Shown in pieces: positions 26,566-35,054 of a stretch of 64,000 nt of DNA. Under the pieces are notes generated by a model. The model ran no database searches. It saw nothing but the letters and a program-made list of their open reading frames with translations, and was not told the DNA's origin. Origin of the DNA: SG8-40 sp963792855. Lineage in GTDB: Bacteria > Pseudomonadota > Gammaproteobacteria > Burkholderiales > Eutrophovitaceae. The position numbers and the translations under genes were made by a program. How positions within the stretch are numbered: the first letter of the stretch is position 1; every line of letters starts with the position of its first letter. The stretch is from assembly GCA_963792855.1 (NCBI GenBank), contig CAWBXZ010000001.1, forward strand, positions 124,001 through 188,000, read 5' to 3'.

Positions 26566-27570
26566 ATGAATCGCAATCGTAACGGTATTTCTGACACGGG
26601 CCGGATGCTCGGGTTTCTGTCAATTTTGCTGGTTTCTCTGGCGGCACTTCAGTGCGCCGGCGGCTTTGCCGTGGCGCAAGCCGGCAGCTTGCCTGTTGAG
26701 GAGATTTCACCGGGAAATTATGTTCATTATGGCGTGCACGACGACCGGTCGCCGGACAACCTTGGCGATAACGCCAATATCGGATTCATTGTCGGAGGCC
26801 GATGCGTCATGGTAATCGACACCGGAGGGTCGCTGCCGCTGGGCCGGGCGTTGCTGGAGGCAGTACGCGCAGTCACCGACAAACCGGTCTGTTATGTGGT
26901 GCTCAGCCATGTCCATCCGGATCATATTTTTGGCGCCGCGGCATTTCTCGAAAGCAATCCGGAAGCGCAGGCGGGTATCGCGGTCGACGTGATCGGCCAC
27001 GAAAACCTGCCGCGCCAGCTGGCCGCCCGTGGTGCGTTTTACCAGAAAGCACTGGAGCGCGACTTGGGCGAAATCGCCGCCGGCAGCGACATCGTCATGC
27101 CGACCACGACGATCGCCGCGGGCCAGGTTCTCACGGTGGACCTGGGAAATCGGGAGGTCGAGATAAAGGCATGGGCTCCGGCGCACACCGATCACGACCT
27201 GAGTGTTTTCGACCGCTCGACCGCGACACTGTGGCTTGCCGACCTGCTGTTCGTCGATCACACGCCAGTTCTGGACTCCAACATCACTGGGTTTCTCGCT
27301 GTGATGAAACTGCTGCGGGCGACAGAGGTCAATCATTACGTGCCGGGTCACGGTCGAAGCAACAGCCCGTGGCCAGCGGTGATGGACCCGCAGCAGGCCT
27401 ATTTCGAGCGGATTCTTGTCGAGACCCGGCAGGCCATTCGCGACAATGTTCGTTTGATGGACGCGGTCAACGAGGTCGCGGTTTCGGAAGCGCCAAACTG
27501 GGTGAATTTCGAAACCTACCACCGCAGAAACGTAACGACGGCATACACGGAACTTGAGTGGGAACAGTAG
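26566..27570 (+). CDS. quinoprotein relay system zinc metallohydrolase (SoxH-like)
   Basis: 334-aa exported MBL-fold protein. The N-terminus (MLGFLSILLVSLAALQCAGGFAVAQA) is a signal peptide. The metal motif is intact: HVHPDH at residues 115-120, then AHTDHD, WLADLLFVD and VPGHG. This matches the SoxH-related hydrolases found with PQQ-dependent dehydrogenases; the reaction is not established. The ATG at 26566 was preferred because the open frame before it overlaps the divergent gene. A SoxYZ-like carrier and two cytochromes c follow on the same strand, which supports a periplasmic redox role. Confidence 0.82.
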   Translation: MNRNRNGISDTGRMLGFLSILLVSLAALQCAGGFAVAQAGSLPVEEISPGNYVHYGVHDDRSPDNLGDNANIGFIVGGRCVMVIDTGGSLPLGRALLEAVRAVTDKPVCYVVLSHVHPDHIFGAAAFLESNPEAQAGIAVDVIGHENLPRQLAARGAFYQKALERDLGEIAAGSDIVMPTTTIAAGQVLTVDLGNREVEIKAWAPAHTDHDLSVFDRSTATLWLADLLFVDHTPVLDSNITGFLAVMKLLRATEVNHYVPGHGRSNSPWPAVMDPQQAYFERILVETRQAIRDNVRLMDAVNEVAVSEAPNWVNFETYHRRNVTTAYTELEWEQ

Positions 27571-27608
27571 GTTATACTTCAACCAATCGACGAGGAGTGG
27601 GTTTTGTG

Positions 27609-28430
27609 ATGTTTCGGTTTCTTTTGTTGGGTGTGTTGCTGTGTTTGCCACCGGCGGTTCTGGCGAATCCGGACGCGGAGCCCGACCACAGCAAGATTCC
27701 TGAATGGCAGGTCATACGCAGCCTCATGTTCGGCGACCGGGAGATCAATCCGGACGATCGCGACGTGATCCGTGTGTACCTCAATACACGCGCCGATGAC
27801 GCGTCGACCGTCCCGATCATGATCAACGGCTTGATTGACCAGGGTGACGAGGAATATATCAAGACGCTTTATCTGGTCGTTGACCGCAACCCCCAGCCCA
27901 CCGCCGGCGTATTCCACTTCACTCCCGAGAGCGGACGGCTCAAGCTGGAAACGCGTCTCAGATTCGAGCAATACAGCTTTGTGCGGGCGATCGCCGAACT
28001 CAATGACGGCAGGCTGTATATGTCGCAACGGTGGGTAAAAGCCTCGGGTGGCTGTTCGGCACCGATGGGAAAGAACGCCATTCCGGCATCGATGCTTGGG
28101 AAGATGCGGTTTCGGGTCGATGACCGGGTGGAATACGACCAACCCCTGCTGGTGCAGGTGCAGGTACGCCATCCCAATGAATCCGCGCTGGCATCCGACC
28201 TCGCGCCCGATCACGTGCCGCAGTTCATTCGCAGCGTCCAGGTCGACTACAACGACAAGCCGGTGATGACCGGGGAGGTCAATTTCTCGCTTTCCGATAA
28301 TCCCGTGTTTCGTTTCTATTTTGTGCCGAAAGCCGAAGGTGCGCTGAACGTGCGGATGGAAGACACCCATGACACGGTATTTTCCCAGTCGCTGCCCGTC
28401 ACGGCGGAGCCGTCGGCGGCAAAGCCGTAG
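27609..28430 (+). CDS. quinoprotein dehydrogenase-associated SoxYZ-like carrier
   Basis: 273-aa periplasmic protein with a signal peptide (FRFLLLGVLLCLPPAVLA). The first half resembles SoxY: a GGCS motif with Cys149 stands where SoxY carries its substrate on a GGCGG cysteine, but here it is internal. The second half (MGKMRFRVDDRVEYDQPLLVQVQVRHPNES... PVFRFYFVPKAEG) resembles SoxZ. The fused family is known next to PQQ-dependent dehydrogenase genes. A GAGGAG ribosome site lies at 27592-27597; either the GTG at 27606 or the ATG at 27609 could start it. It follows the intact MBL gene by about 35 nt. Confidence 0.82.
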   Translation: MFRFLLLGVLLCLPPAVLANPDAEPDHSKIPEWQVIRSLMFGDREINPDDRDVIRVYLNTRADDASTVPIMINGLIDQGDEEYIKTLYLVVDRNPQPTAGVFHFTPESGRLKLETRLRFEQYSFVRAIAELNDGRLYMSQRWVKASGGCSAPMGKNAIPASMLGKMRFRVDDRVEYDQPLLVQVQVRHPNESALASDLAPDHVPQFIRSVQVDYNDKPVMTGEVNFSLSDNPVFRFYFVPKAEGALNVRMEDTHDTVFSQSLPVTAEPSAAKP

Positions 28431-28514
28431 GACGCGATTCCGGCATTGACCGGCGGGCACCGGTTCCGTTAAAGTTGCGCAGGTTTTTCATCAGATAATC
28501 AGAAAGCTACAAAG

Positions 28515-28844
28515 ATGAATCTACGACGTTTCAGCGTAACTGGAATGCTGGCAGTGCTCCTTCTCGCTGCCGGGTCGGTATCGGCGCAGGGCGATGCGGC
28601 TGCCGGCAAGAGCAAGAACGCGATGTGCCAGGGTTGTCACGGTATCGCGGGTTTCCGCATGGCCTACCCGACGGTATATTCCGTACCGATGCTGGGTGGT
28701 CAGAGCGCGGCGTATATCGCGGCCGCCTTGAAGGCGTACCGGTCGGGCGACCGTAATAACGAAACGATGCATGCGATTGCTGCCGGTCTCTCGGATCAGG
28801 ACATCGAAGACCTGGCGGCGTACTACTCCGGCGACGCCAAGTAG
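28515..28844 (+). CDS. small cytochrome c (class I)
   Basis: 109-aa periplasmic c-type cytochrome. A signal peptide ends near SVSAQG; the haem motif is CQGCH at about residues 38-42. The sixth ligand is probably one of the methionines after VPMLGGQ. Its C-terminal half (AAALKAYRSGDRNNETMHAIAAGLSDQDIEDLAAYYS) is typical of the c4/c553-like family. It lies between the SoxYZ-like gene and a second cytochrome c, so it may accept electrons in the relay. Confidence 0.9.
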   Translation: MNLRRFSVTGMLAVLLLAAGSVSAQGDAAAGKSKNAMCQGCHGIAGFRMAYPTVYSVPMLGGQSAAYIAAALKAYRSGDRNNETMHAIAAGLSDQDIEDLAAYYSGDAK

Positions 28845-28897
28845 TAGTGCGAGCCGACTAAATGCAGAGCCCAAAAGGCCGGATACGGGGATACGGG

Positions 28898-29239
28898 ATG
28901 AAACAAACTTTTTCAGCGATGTTGGCGGTGGCGGGCTGTCTGGTGACAGGAAGTGTGTTCGCAGAAGATGCCGCCGAGCCGGTCAATGCAGGGGAGATCG
29001 TGACTACGGTCTGTGCCATGTGCCATGGCGAGGACGGGAACAAGATGCTCACGCCCGAGACACCGAAGATCGGTGGCCAGAAAGGCGATTACCTGGCGAA
29101 GTCACTGCATGACTACAAGAGCGGCGATCGCAAGAATCCGATCATGGCGGCGGTCGCGGCACCATTGAGCGACGACGCGATTGAAGCGCTGGCAGCGTAT
29201 TTCGCGGCGCAGAAATCCGAGCTGTACACGCGCAAATAG
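28898..29239 (+). CDS. small cytochrome c (class I), second copy
   Basis: 113-aa periplasmic cytochrome c. A signal peptide ends near SVFAED; the haem motif is CAMCH and the axial Met is likely in KMLTPETPKIGGQ. It shares the LKSYKSGDRKNPIM / LSDDAIEALAAYFA pattern with the upstream cytochrome, so the two are paralogues. The ATG at 28898 is chosen because it opens the signal peptide; an earlier ATG at 28862 would add 12 polar residues. A terminator follows downstream. Confidence 0.9.
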   Translation: MKQTFSAMLAVAGCLVTGSVFAEDAAEPVNAGEIVTTVCAMCHGEDGNKMLTPETPKIGGQKGDYLAKSLHDYKSGDRKNPIMAAVAAPLSDDAIEALAAYFAAQKSELYTRK

Positions 29240-29364
29240 TTGCGTCACGGCTGAAGCAGACAGCCCGGGAGTTGGCAGGACAGTTTTCGGCGGAATGCCG
29301 GATGCTGTGTAATTCCTGGTTGTGCGATGTGAAGTCGTACATTTCGAAATTGTGCGGTGCGATG

Positions 29365-29391
29365 AAGGGGCTCTGAGGAGTCCCTTTTTTG
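29365..29391 (+). terminator. rho-independent terminator after cytochrome c genes
   Basis: AGGGGCTC-TGAG-GAGTCCCT forms an 8-bp stem with one G-U pair, followed by a run of T. It lies about 125 nt after the second cytochrome stop and would end the MBL-SoxYZ-cytochrome transcript. Confidence 0.75.
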
Positions 29392-29535
29392 TTTCCGCGG
29401 GTGTTTCGTCCTGGCCTCGGGCGGGCGCACCTGTCCGGGTTGGAGGGCAGGGTTGAACCCGGCGCTGCATCAAGCGTACGACAGCGCGCGCCGGTGACGT
29501 GCCGGCACACCGGCGAACCCCGCCGCCTTTGCGTT

Positions 29536-29976
29536 TCATGCCCCTTTGTTCAGATGCTCGCGCAGGCACGCCAGATAGGCGTCCTGGTCCGGGGCGCTAT
29601 TCAACCGGTTTGCCTGCCAGACGGTTTCGCCGAGGCACTCGAGGACCACATGCAGGGCAGCGTGGCGGTCGCCACGCTTTGCCAGCAAGGCCTTGTACAA
29701 ACCGGAAATGCCGGTTGGCTGGTCGATCGCCAGCTGTTCCGCCACAGACAGGTGCAGGCTCAGGTGGAGAAAAGGATTGATCTGTCCCGATTCCGGCAAA
29801 TAATCGCGTTCGATATTACGCTCGCGCTGCCCCAGAAGCGCATGGTATTCGGGGTGCAGCAAGATGACTTCGAGCGCCGTCGCTTCGAGTCCTTCGAGTG
29901 GCCTGCCGGAGCAATATTTCTCCCAACTCACGAAGAACAACTCGCGTGCCTGATTACGGGTCGGAGTAAACATCAC
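29536..29976 (-). CDS. DUF1841 family protein
   Basis: 146-aa protein of unknown function. The N-terminal ARELFFVSWEKYCSGRPLEGLEATALEVILLHPEYH block and the INPFLHLSLHLSVAEQLAIDQPTGI segment match the DUF1841 family, found mostly in beta- and gammaproteobacteria. Its start overlaps the nth stop by 4 nt (ATGA), so it is probably co-translated with endonuclease III; whether it has a role in DNA repair is unknown. The second Met (TTTACTCCG context) is an equally good start. Confidence 0.85.
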   Translation of the reverse strand: MMFTPTRNQARELFFVSWEKYCSGRPLEGLEATALEVILLHPEYHALLGQRERNIERDYLPESGQINPFLHLSLHLSVAEQLAIDQPTGISGLYKALLAKRGDRHAALHVVLECLGETVWQANRLNSAPDQDAYLACLREHLNKGA

Positions 29977-30611
29977 TCAGGTTTTGTCTTGTGCCGATAT
30001 TCGCACAAATCCTTGATCGGACAATCGGGACAGTCCGGTTTCCGCGCTTTGCAGCAGTAGCGGCCATGCAGGATCAGCCAGTGATGGGCGTCTTTGCGGA
30101 ATTGCTCGGGAACGAGCCGCATCAGCCGGTTTTCCACCTCGATGACATTCTTGCCGGGGGCAATGCCGGTGCGATTGGCAACCCGAAAGATGTGGGTGTC
30201 CACTGCAATCGTCGGCTCCCCGAAGGCCGTGTTAAGAACCACGTTCGCGGTCTTCCGTCCGACACCCGGTAGCTGTTCAAGTTCTTCACGCGTTCGGGGT
30301 ACCTCGCCGTGGTGTTTATCCGTCAGCAACTTGCAGGTTGCGATGATGTTCTTCGCCTTGTTGCGAAACAGTCCGATCCGCTGGACATACGGCAGCAGTC
30401 CGCTTTCACCCAGTTGGAGGATGGCCTGCGGTGTGTTGGCCACCGCAAACAGCTTTTCGGTAGCGAGGTTGACACTCTTGTCCGTTGCCTGTGCCGACAG
30501 GATGACTGCAATCAGCAGTTCAAACGGCGACCCATAAACCAGTTCGGTCGTCGGTCGCGGGTTGGCCGCACGTAACCGCTCGAAAATCTCCTCACGTTTC
30601 GCCTTGTTCAT
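29973..30611 (-). CDS. nth: endonuclease III
   Basis: Bifunctional DNA glycosylase/AP lyase that removes oxidised pyrimidines. At 212 aa it matches the family (E. coli 211). The helix-hairpin-helix with catalytic lysine is LPGVGRKTANVVLNTAFG, the catalytic aspartate is in VDTHIFRV, and the C-terminal cysteines CCKARKPDCPDCPIKDLC form the 4Fe-4S cluster (C-x6-C-x2-C-x5-C). It lies downstream of an rnfB-like gene, recalling the rsx-nth order of E. coli. Confidence 0.97.
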   Translation of the reverse strand: MNKAKREEIFERLRAANPRPTTELVYGSPFELLIAVILSAQATDKSVNLATEKLFAVANTPQAILQLGESGLLPYVQRIGLFRNKAKNIIATCKLLTDKHHGEVPRTREELEQLPGVGRKTANVVLNTAFGEPTIAVDTHIFRVANRTGIAPGKNVIEVENRLMRLVPEQFRKDAHHWLILHGRYCCKARKPDCPDCPIKDLCEYRHKTKPE

Positions 30612-30757
30612 TTACGCTGGTATTGATTCGGTCTGAAGTCCAGGCATGGCGAAGCCGGTTGTGTTTGGTGCAGACGCGTCGACCGTTGCATGGCCCTCAC
30701 GGTTTGCCGCACGCCAGGCGCATAGCATATTCCGCGAGTTCGCTGCGCTTGCCGGCA

Positions 30758-31432
30758 TCACGCACGCATGCCGCGGCGTGCTCGTGCGCGATTCATTGCT
30801 GCGGCAATGGCCGCCGCCTTCCTGCTGGCGCTTGCGGGATCGGATGACTGGCGCATACCGCCGGAACCGGCGCTGTCCCGTTTACCCAGACGCCGCTCGC
30901 GTTCTTCCTGCCGCTGCGCAAGGCGGGCCCGATGTGCCGCGTAGCGCTGACGTGATGCGTCCGCCATGTCTTCAACGCTCACCCCAAGCGCCCGCTTCGC
31001 TTCAGTGTGCCCCCGGCTTGCGAGTGCTTCCAGTCCGATCATGTCGATGCAATCGACGGGGCAGGGGGGCAGGCACAGTTCGCAACCGGTGCAATGGGCC
31101 GTGAGTACCGTGTGCATCCGCTTGGCAGAGCCCAGAATGGCATCGACAGGACAGGCCTGAATGCAGAGCGTACAGCCAATGCAGCGGTTCTCGTCGATCA
31201 ATGCGGTGGTGCGGGGTTGTTGCGTTCCGAAGTCCGTGTTCAGTGGCACTGCGGTTGTATCCAGCAGGGCCGCAAGGCGCTCGATCGTGGCTTGTCCGCC
31301 GGGCGGACACTGATTGATGGGCACTTGTTCGTTGGCTACGGCCGTCGCGTATGCATGACAATCCGGATAGCCGCAACGCGTGCATTGGGTCTGCGGCAAC
31401 AGCGCATCAATTGCTTGTGTCAAATCCGGCAT
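30758..31432 (-). CDS. RnfB/RsxB-like iron-sulfur protein
   Basis: 224-aa ferredoxin-type protein. The N-terminal LLPQTQCTRCGYPDCHAYATAVANEQVPINQCPPGG is the Fe-S region of RnfB, and two 4Fe-4S motifs follow (CIGCTLCIQACP, CTGCELCLPPCP). The membrane anchor of full RnfB is missing, and a lysine/arginine/alanine-rich tail replaces the end. No other rnf genes are present, so it is not part of a complete Rnf complex here. Start at the ATG of MPDLTQAI (31432), 19 nt below the stop of the large oxidoreductase, with which it may exchange electrons. Confidence 0.85.
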   Translation of the reverse strand: MPDLTQAIDALLPQTQCTRCGYPDCHAYATAVANEQVPINQCPPGGQATIERLAALLDTTAVPLNTDFGTQQPRTTALIDENRCIGCTLCIQACPVDAILGSAKRMHTVLTAHCTGCELCLPPCPVDCIDMIGLEALASRGHTEAKRALGVSVEDMADASRQRYAAHRARLAQRQEERERRLGKRDSAGSGGMRQSSDPASASRKAAAIAAAMNRARARRGMRA

Positions 31433-31451
31433 GACGGCGGCGGGCTCCGAG

Positions 31452-34400
31452 TCAGCTTTTTCGGCTGTCCGGTCGCAAACCGAGCTGCTTGAGACAGCGG
31501 TCAAGCCAATGCCCGGTGAGCTTTTCCTGCAGCGAATTCTGTTTCAGTCGTGCCGCGAGGCCACCGAAGTCGACCTTGTCGAGGGGCTGATCCTGATTGA
31601 AGCAGGAGAATACATAAGACCGCTGCCCGGTCTGCGGATCGACATGCGGTTGCAGGCACTGCGCGCATATCTCCTTCATCATGCACTGCATTGGCGAGTT
31701 GATCGAGCCGATCGCGAAGTGATGCGCCGGCAGATAAGGTGAGAGTACGCCGTGGCGTGCACTGGCAACCGCTGCCATCATCCGGTCGGAGCCGATTGCG
31801 ATGATGCGATTGCAATCGCTGAAAGCAATGGGCTGTTCGCCCAACTCGCCTTGCGCGTAGGCTCGCATGGCTTCGACCATGTTGCCGACAAATGCCTTGT
31901 CGCCGGGCCTTCCCGGTTCGAAGCCGGGTTCCTCGTCGCTGCACCACACCACGACATCGGCAGCAGCTTCTATCTCAGCCACCTTGTAACGGTCAATCAT
32001 GCGCTTGTAACCGGCGAAATAAAGCACTCGCGAACCGGCATTACGCATCGCGCTGCCGATGGAGAACAGCACCGCGTTACCCAGTCCGCCGCCGGCAAGA
32101 ACGACGGTTTCGCCGCCGACGATTTCGGTGGGGGTGCCGGTCGGCCCCATCAGAACCACAGGTTCACCCGGTGTGAGCAAGGCGCACAAATCGGACGAAC
32201 CGCCCATTTCAAGAACGATGGTCGATACCAGCCCGCGATCCCGATCGACCCAGGCACCGGTGAGTGCCAGCCCCTCCATCGCCAGTCGTGTGCCATTGGT
32301 GCGAGCGGCCAGCGTTTCGAAATTCTGCAGCCGGTAGAACTGCCCAGGCTGGAAGCGGCGCGCGGCTTGCGGCGCGAGCAGTACGATCTCGACAATGTTC
32401 GGGGTCAGCCTGATGACTTCGTGCACGCTCGCGCGCAGAGCATGGTTCAGTTTGGCAATGAAAGCCGCATCGGTTCCCCGGAAAGCCGGCTGCACGCGGC
32501 CAAGCACTTTGCTCACCACCGGATACCCCTGTTTTGCGCCACCCATGGCTTTGACCACGTTGCCGAAAAACGAAGGATGCAAGTCGCCAAAAAAACTGAT
32601 AAAGCGCCCGTCGCTCTGCCTGGCGAGCAGCACCCGTGCCTGTTCCGGCTTTGCGGTACGCGCCGGTTGAACTGGTTCGCCATTCTCGTTCACTGCCCGA
32701 AAGTAGCGTCCGTCCAGCTGGAAGTTGTCCGGGTCTTCGCGCGCGGCAACGGTATTGGGCTGGGTGCCGGCGGCTACCAGGATCGACCTCGCAGGCAGCC
32801 TCAGCGTTGTTTGCGTTGCATCGCCTGCATCGTCTTGCGTCCGGGACACCACGGTGAGGGCGGCCGCGTGGCCAAACGTGTCGACTTCTATGGACAACGG
32901 GGTTACCCGTTCCATAAACCGGACGCCTTCCTCGAGCGCTTTCTCGACTTCTTCATGATTGAGCGTGTACGAAGGGCTGTCGATCAGGCGTTTGCGATAC
33001 GCGATGGTGACACCGCCCCACGAAGTCAGCAGCTCGGCAATGCGTGCCGGACGGCTTTCGCGTTCGGCAAGTTCGCGCTCGGCGCGGATGGCGCGCGCGT
33101 GCTCCAGGAACTCTTCGCCGATCACGCGTTCCTCTGCGTCCCAGTTGCCCCGAACCGTTTCCTCGCCGCGCTCTGCGACCAGTGTTTCGTAGCGGGACAG
33201 GAACTTCTCGACCTGTAGCGGGTAATACGCGGCCGACTCTGTCGCCGTGTCGATCGCCGTAAGACCGCCACCGATAACGACAACGGGCAGGCGCAGCTGC
33301 ATGTTGGCAATGGAGTCGGGCTTCGCTGCGCCTGTCAGTTGCAGTGCCATCAGAAAGTCGGAAGCAGTGCGCACGCCGCGCGCGAGCGAGTTCGGAATGT
33401 CGAGCACGGTGGGTTTGCCGGCACCGGTTGCCAGCACGATATGGTCGAATCCGCCGTCAAAGGCTTCGGTGACATCCAGTGTTCCGCCGAAACGAACACC
33501 GCCAAACAGTGCGAACGCACTTCGCCGTTCCAGCAGCAAGCGGATGACCTTGAGGAAATTCTTGTCCCAGCGAACGGTAATGCCATATTCGGCGACCCCG
33601 CCGAAACCCGCCATGACTCGCTCGCCAAGCGGTTCGACCAGCGAGCCGAACTCGCGCACCGGTTCGAAGGCGACCCGCTCGCCGAACGCGTCGACGCCGC
33701 TCAGCGCGGGCGGCAGCGGCTCTATCTTGAGGCCGTCGATTCCGACGACGGTGTGGCCGTCGTTGAGGAGGTGATGGGCGACGGTGAAGCCGGCAGGGCC
33801 CATGCCGGCGATGAGCACCCGCTTGCCGCTCGCTGCGCGCGGCACAGGCCGTTCGAGGTCGAGCGGATTCCAGCGCGTGAGCAAGGAGTAGATCTCGAAA
33901 CCCCAGGGCAATGCCAGAACGTCTTTCAGCGTGCGTGTTTCCACTTCGGGGATGTTGACCGGATCCTGCTTCTGATAGATGCACGATTTCATGCAGTCAT
34001 TGCAGATCCGGTGGCCGGTCGCCGCCGCCATCGGATTGTCGACACAAATCATCGCAAGCGCGCCGATGGCAGTGCCGTTCGATTTGAGTTTCTGGAATTC
34101 GGATATGCGTTCTTCCAGCGGACAGCCGGCCAACTGGACGCCGAATACCGTGTCCTTGAACCCGCCGGTCTTGTCTTTCAAGCCCTGGGAGCAGGAGTCT
34201 TTGCCCTGTTCGTGGCACCAGATGCAGTAATGCGCCTGATCGAGTGCACCAAGGAGGTCGGTGCCATGGTCGGTGAGGTCAAAGCCGCTGCGCCGCCGCA
34301 GGTGCGACAACCGATGTGAGGTTGCGCCGCCGTCGCTGCACGTATCGACCGGGACGAGGTTTTGAAAATCGAGTTTGCGCGGCACCTTGAACAGCACGCC

Positions 34401-34997
34401 TGCCGCGTGACGCTCGCGACCGGCCGCCGTATGTACCGCCCACGCTGCATATCGCATGCCCGTATCCAGATGCGTCGCGAATGCTTCGGCGTCCTCCAGC
34501 CACTTCTCCACCTGGCGCGCAAAACCCAGTTCCGAATACGGTTCGCACATGAGTTCAACCAGCGCTGCCTCGAGTTGCGTGCCGTCAAACGTCTCGGCTT
34601 CAAGCGCCTTGTATTTTGTGATCGCTTTTCGCTGGACGAACTGGCGTTTGATCTTGTAGAGAGGGGCCAATGCATCGTGGGCGGCCGAGAGGGCGTTGAC
34701 TTCGCCTTCGATCGCGAACAACTTTGCGAGGAAGTCGTCAAGGTGTTCCGCGACTTCGATCAGAAGCTGTGATTGTGCCTTCCGCTCGGGAGGGGCGCTT
34801 TCTTCTCGCGCACCGATCAGGCGTTGCGCCAGCTCCGGGTCCGCACGCTCGAGGAACTCGAGGAAACATTGGTCGAGCCGCTTCAAGCCATCACGATCGT
34901 AGAGGTCCTCAAACCGGAAACCGAAGCCAGGCGTGAATTGTTCCGCGTGGCCGGATGTCAATGGTTGGTCGCGATGCGTATTGTCGTCCATGGTCAT
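31452..34997 (-). CDS. NfnAB-like fused FAD/NAD(P) oxidoreductase (GltD-like plus PyrK-like)
   Basis: 1181-aa protein. Residues 1-350 are an unfamiliar N-terminal region ending in two cysteine groups (C258, C261, C269 and C332, C335, C339) of the kind that bind Fe-S in GltD-like proteins. An FAD-binding GxGxxG follows (residues 398-403, IAGMGPAGF) with a GltD-like pyridine-nucleotide-disulfide oxidoreductase domain. The last third is a ferredoxin-reductase/PyrK-like module with FQPGQFYRLQ, VVLAGGGLGNA and a cysteine cluster (CMMKEICAQC). The order resembles a fusion of NfnB and NfnA. The exact reaction is unknown; an RnfB-like ferredoxin is encoded 19 nt on. A TATAAT lies at 35049-35054 (minus strand). 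Confidence 0.75.
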   Translation of the reverse strand: MTMDDNTHRDQPLTSGHAEQFTPGFGFRFEDLYDRDGLKRLDQCFLEFLERADPELAQRLIGAREESAPPERKAQSQLLIEVAEHLDDFLAKLFAIEGEVNALSAAHDALAPLYKIKRQFVQRKAITKYKALEAETFDGTQLEAALVELMCEPYSELGFARQVEKWLEDAEAFATHLDTGMRYAAWAVHTAAGRERHAAGVLFKVPRKLDFQNLVPVDTCSDGGATSHRLSHLRRRSGFDLTDHGTDLLGALDQAHYCIWCHEQGKDSCSQGLKDKTGGFKDTVFGVQLAGCPLEERISEFQKLKSNGTAIGALAMICVDNPMAAATGHRICNDCMKSCIYQKQDPVNIPEVETRTLKDVLALPWGFEIYSLLTRWNPLDLERPVPRAASGKRVLIAGMGPAGFTVAHHLLNDGHTVVGIDGLKIEPLPPALSGVDAFGERVAFEPVREFGSLVEPLGERVMAGFGGVAEYGITVRWDKNFLKVIRLLLERRSAFALFGGVRFGGTLDVTEAFDGGFDHIVLATGAGKPTVLDIPNSLARGVRTASDFLMALQLTGAAKPDSIANMQLRLPVVVIGGGLTAIDTATESAAYYPLQVEKFLSRYETLVAERGEETVRGNWDAEERVIGEEFLEHARAIRAERELAERESRPARIAELLTSWGGVTIAYRKRLIDSPSYTLNHEEVEKALEEGVRFMERVTPLSIEVDTFGHAAALTVVSRTQDDAGDATQTTLRLPARSILVAAGTQPNTVAAREDPDNFQLDGRYFRAVNENGEPVQPARTAKPEQARVLLARQSDGRFISFFGDLHPSFFGNVVKAMGGAKQGYPVVSKVLGRVQPAFRGTDAAFIAKLNHALRASVHEVIRLTPNIVEIVLLAPQAARRFQPGQFYRLQNFETLAARTNGTRLAMEGLALTGAWVDRDRGLVSTIVLEMGGSSDLCALLTPGEPVVLMGPTGTPTEIVGGETVVLAGGGLGNAVLFSIGSAMRNAGSRVLYFAGYKRMIDRYKVAEIEAAADVVVWCSDEEPGFEPGRPGDKAFVGNMVEAMRAYAQGELGEQPIAFSDCNRIIAIGSDRMMAAVASARHGVLSPYLPAHHFAIGSINSPMQCMMKEICAQCLQPHVDPQTGQRSYVFSCFNQDQPLDKVDFGGLAARLKQNSLQEKLTGHWLDRCLKQLGLRPDSRKS

Positions 34998-35054
34998 GCG
35001 GCCCCTGGATTCACCCCTGATTTGGTCCAGCCCTGAAAAAGGGCGCGAATTATA

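Noticed and set aside
31752..33218. 488-codon open frame on the plus strand inside the large oxidoreductase gene
   Set aside because: Its translation is an antisense shadow of the conserved FAD and ferredoxin-reductase domains and has no domain of its own.
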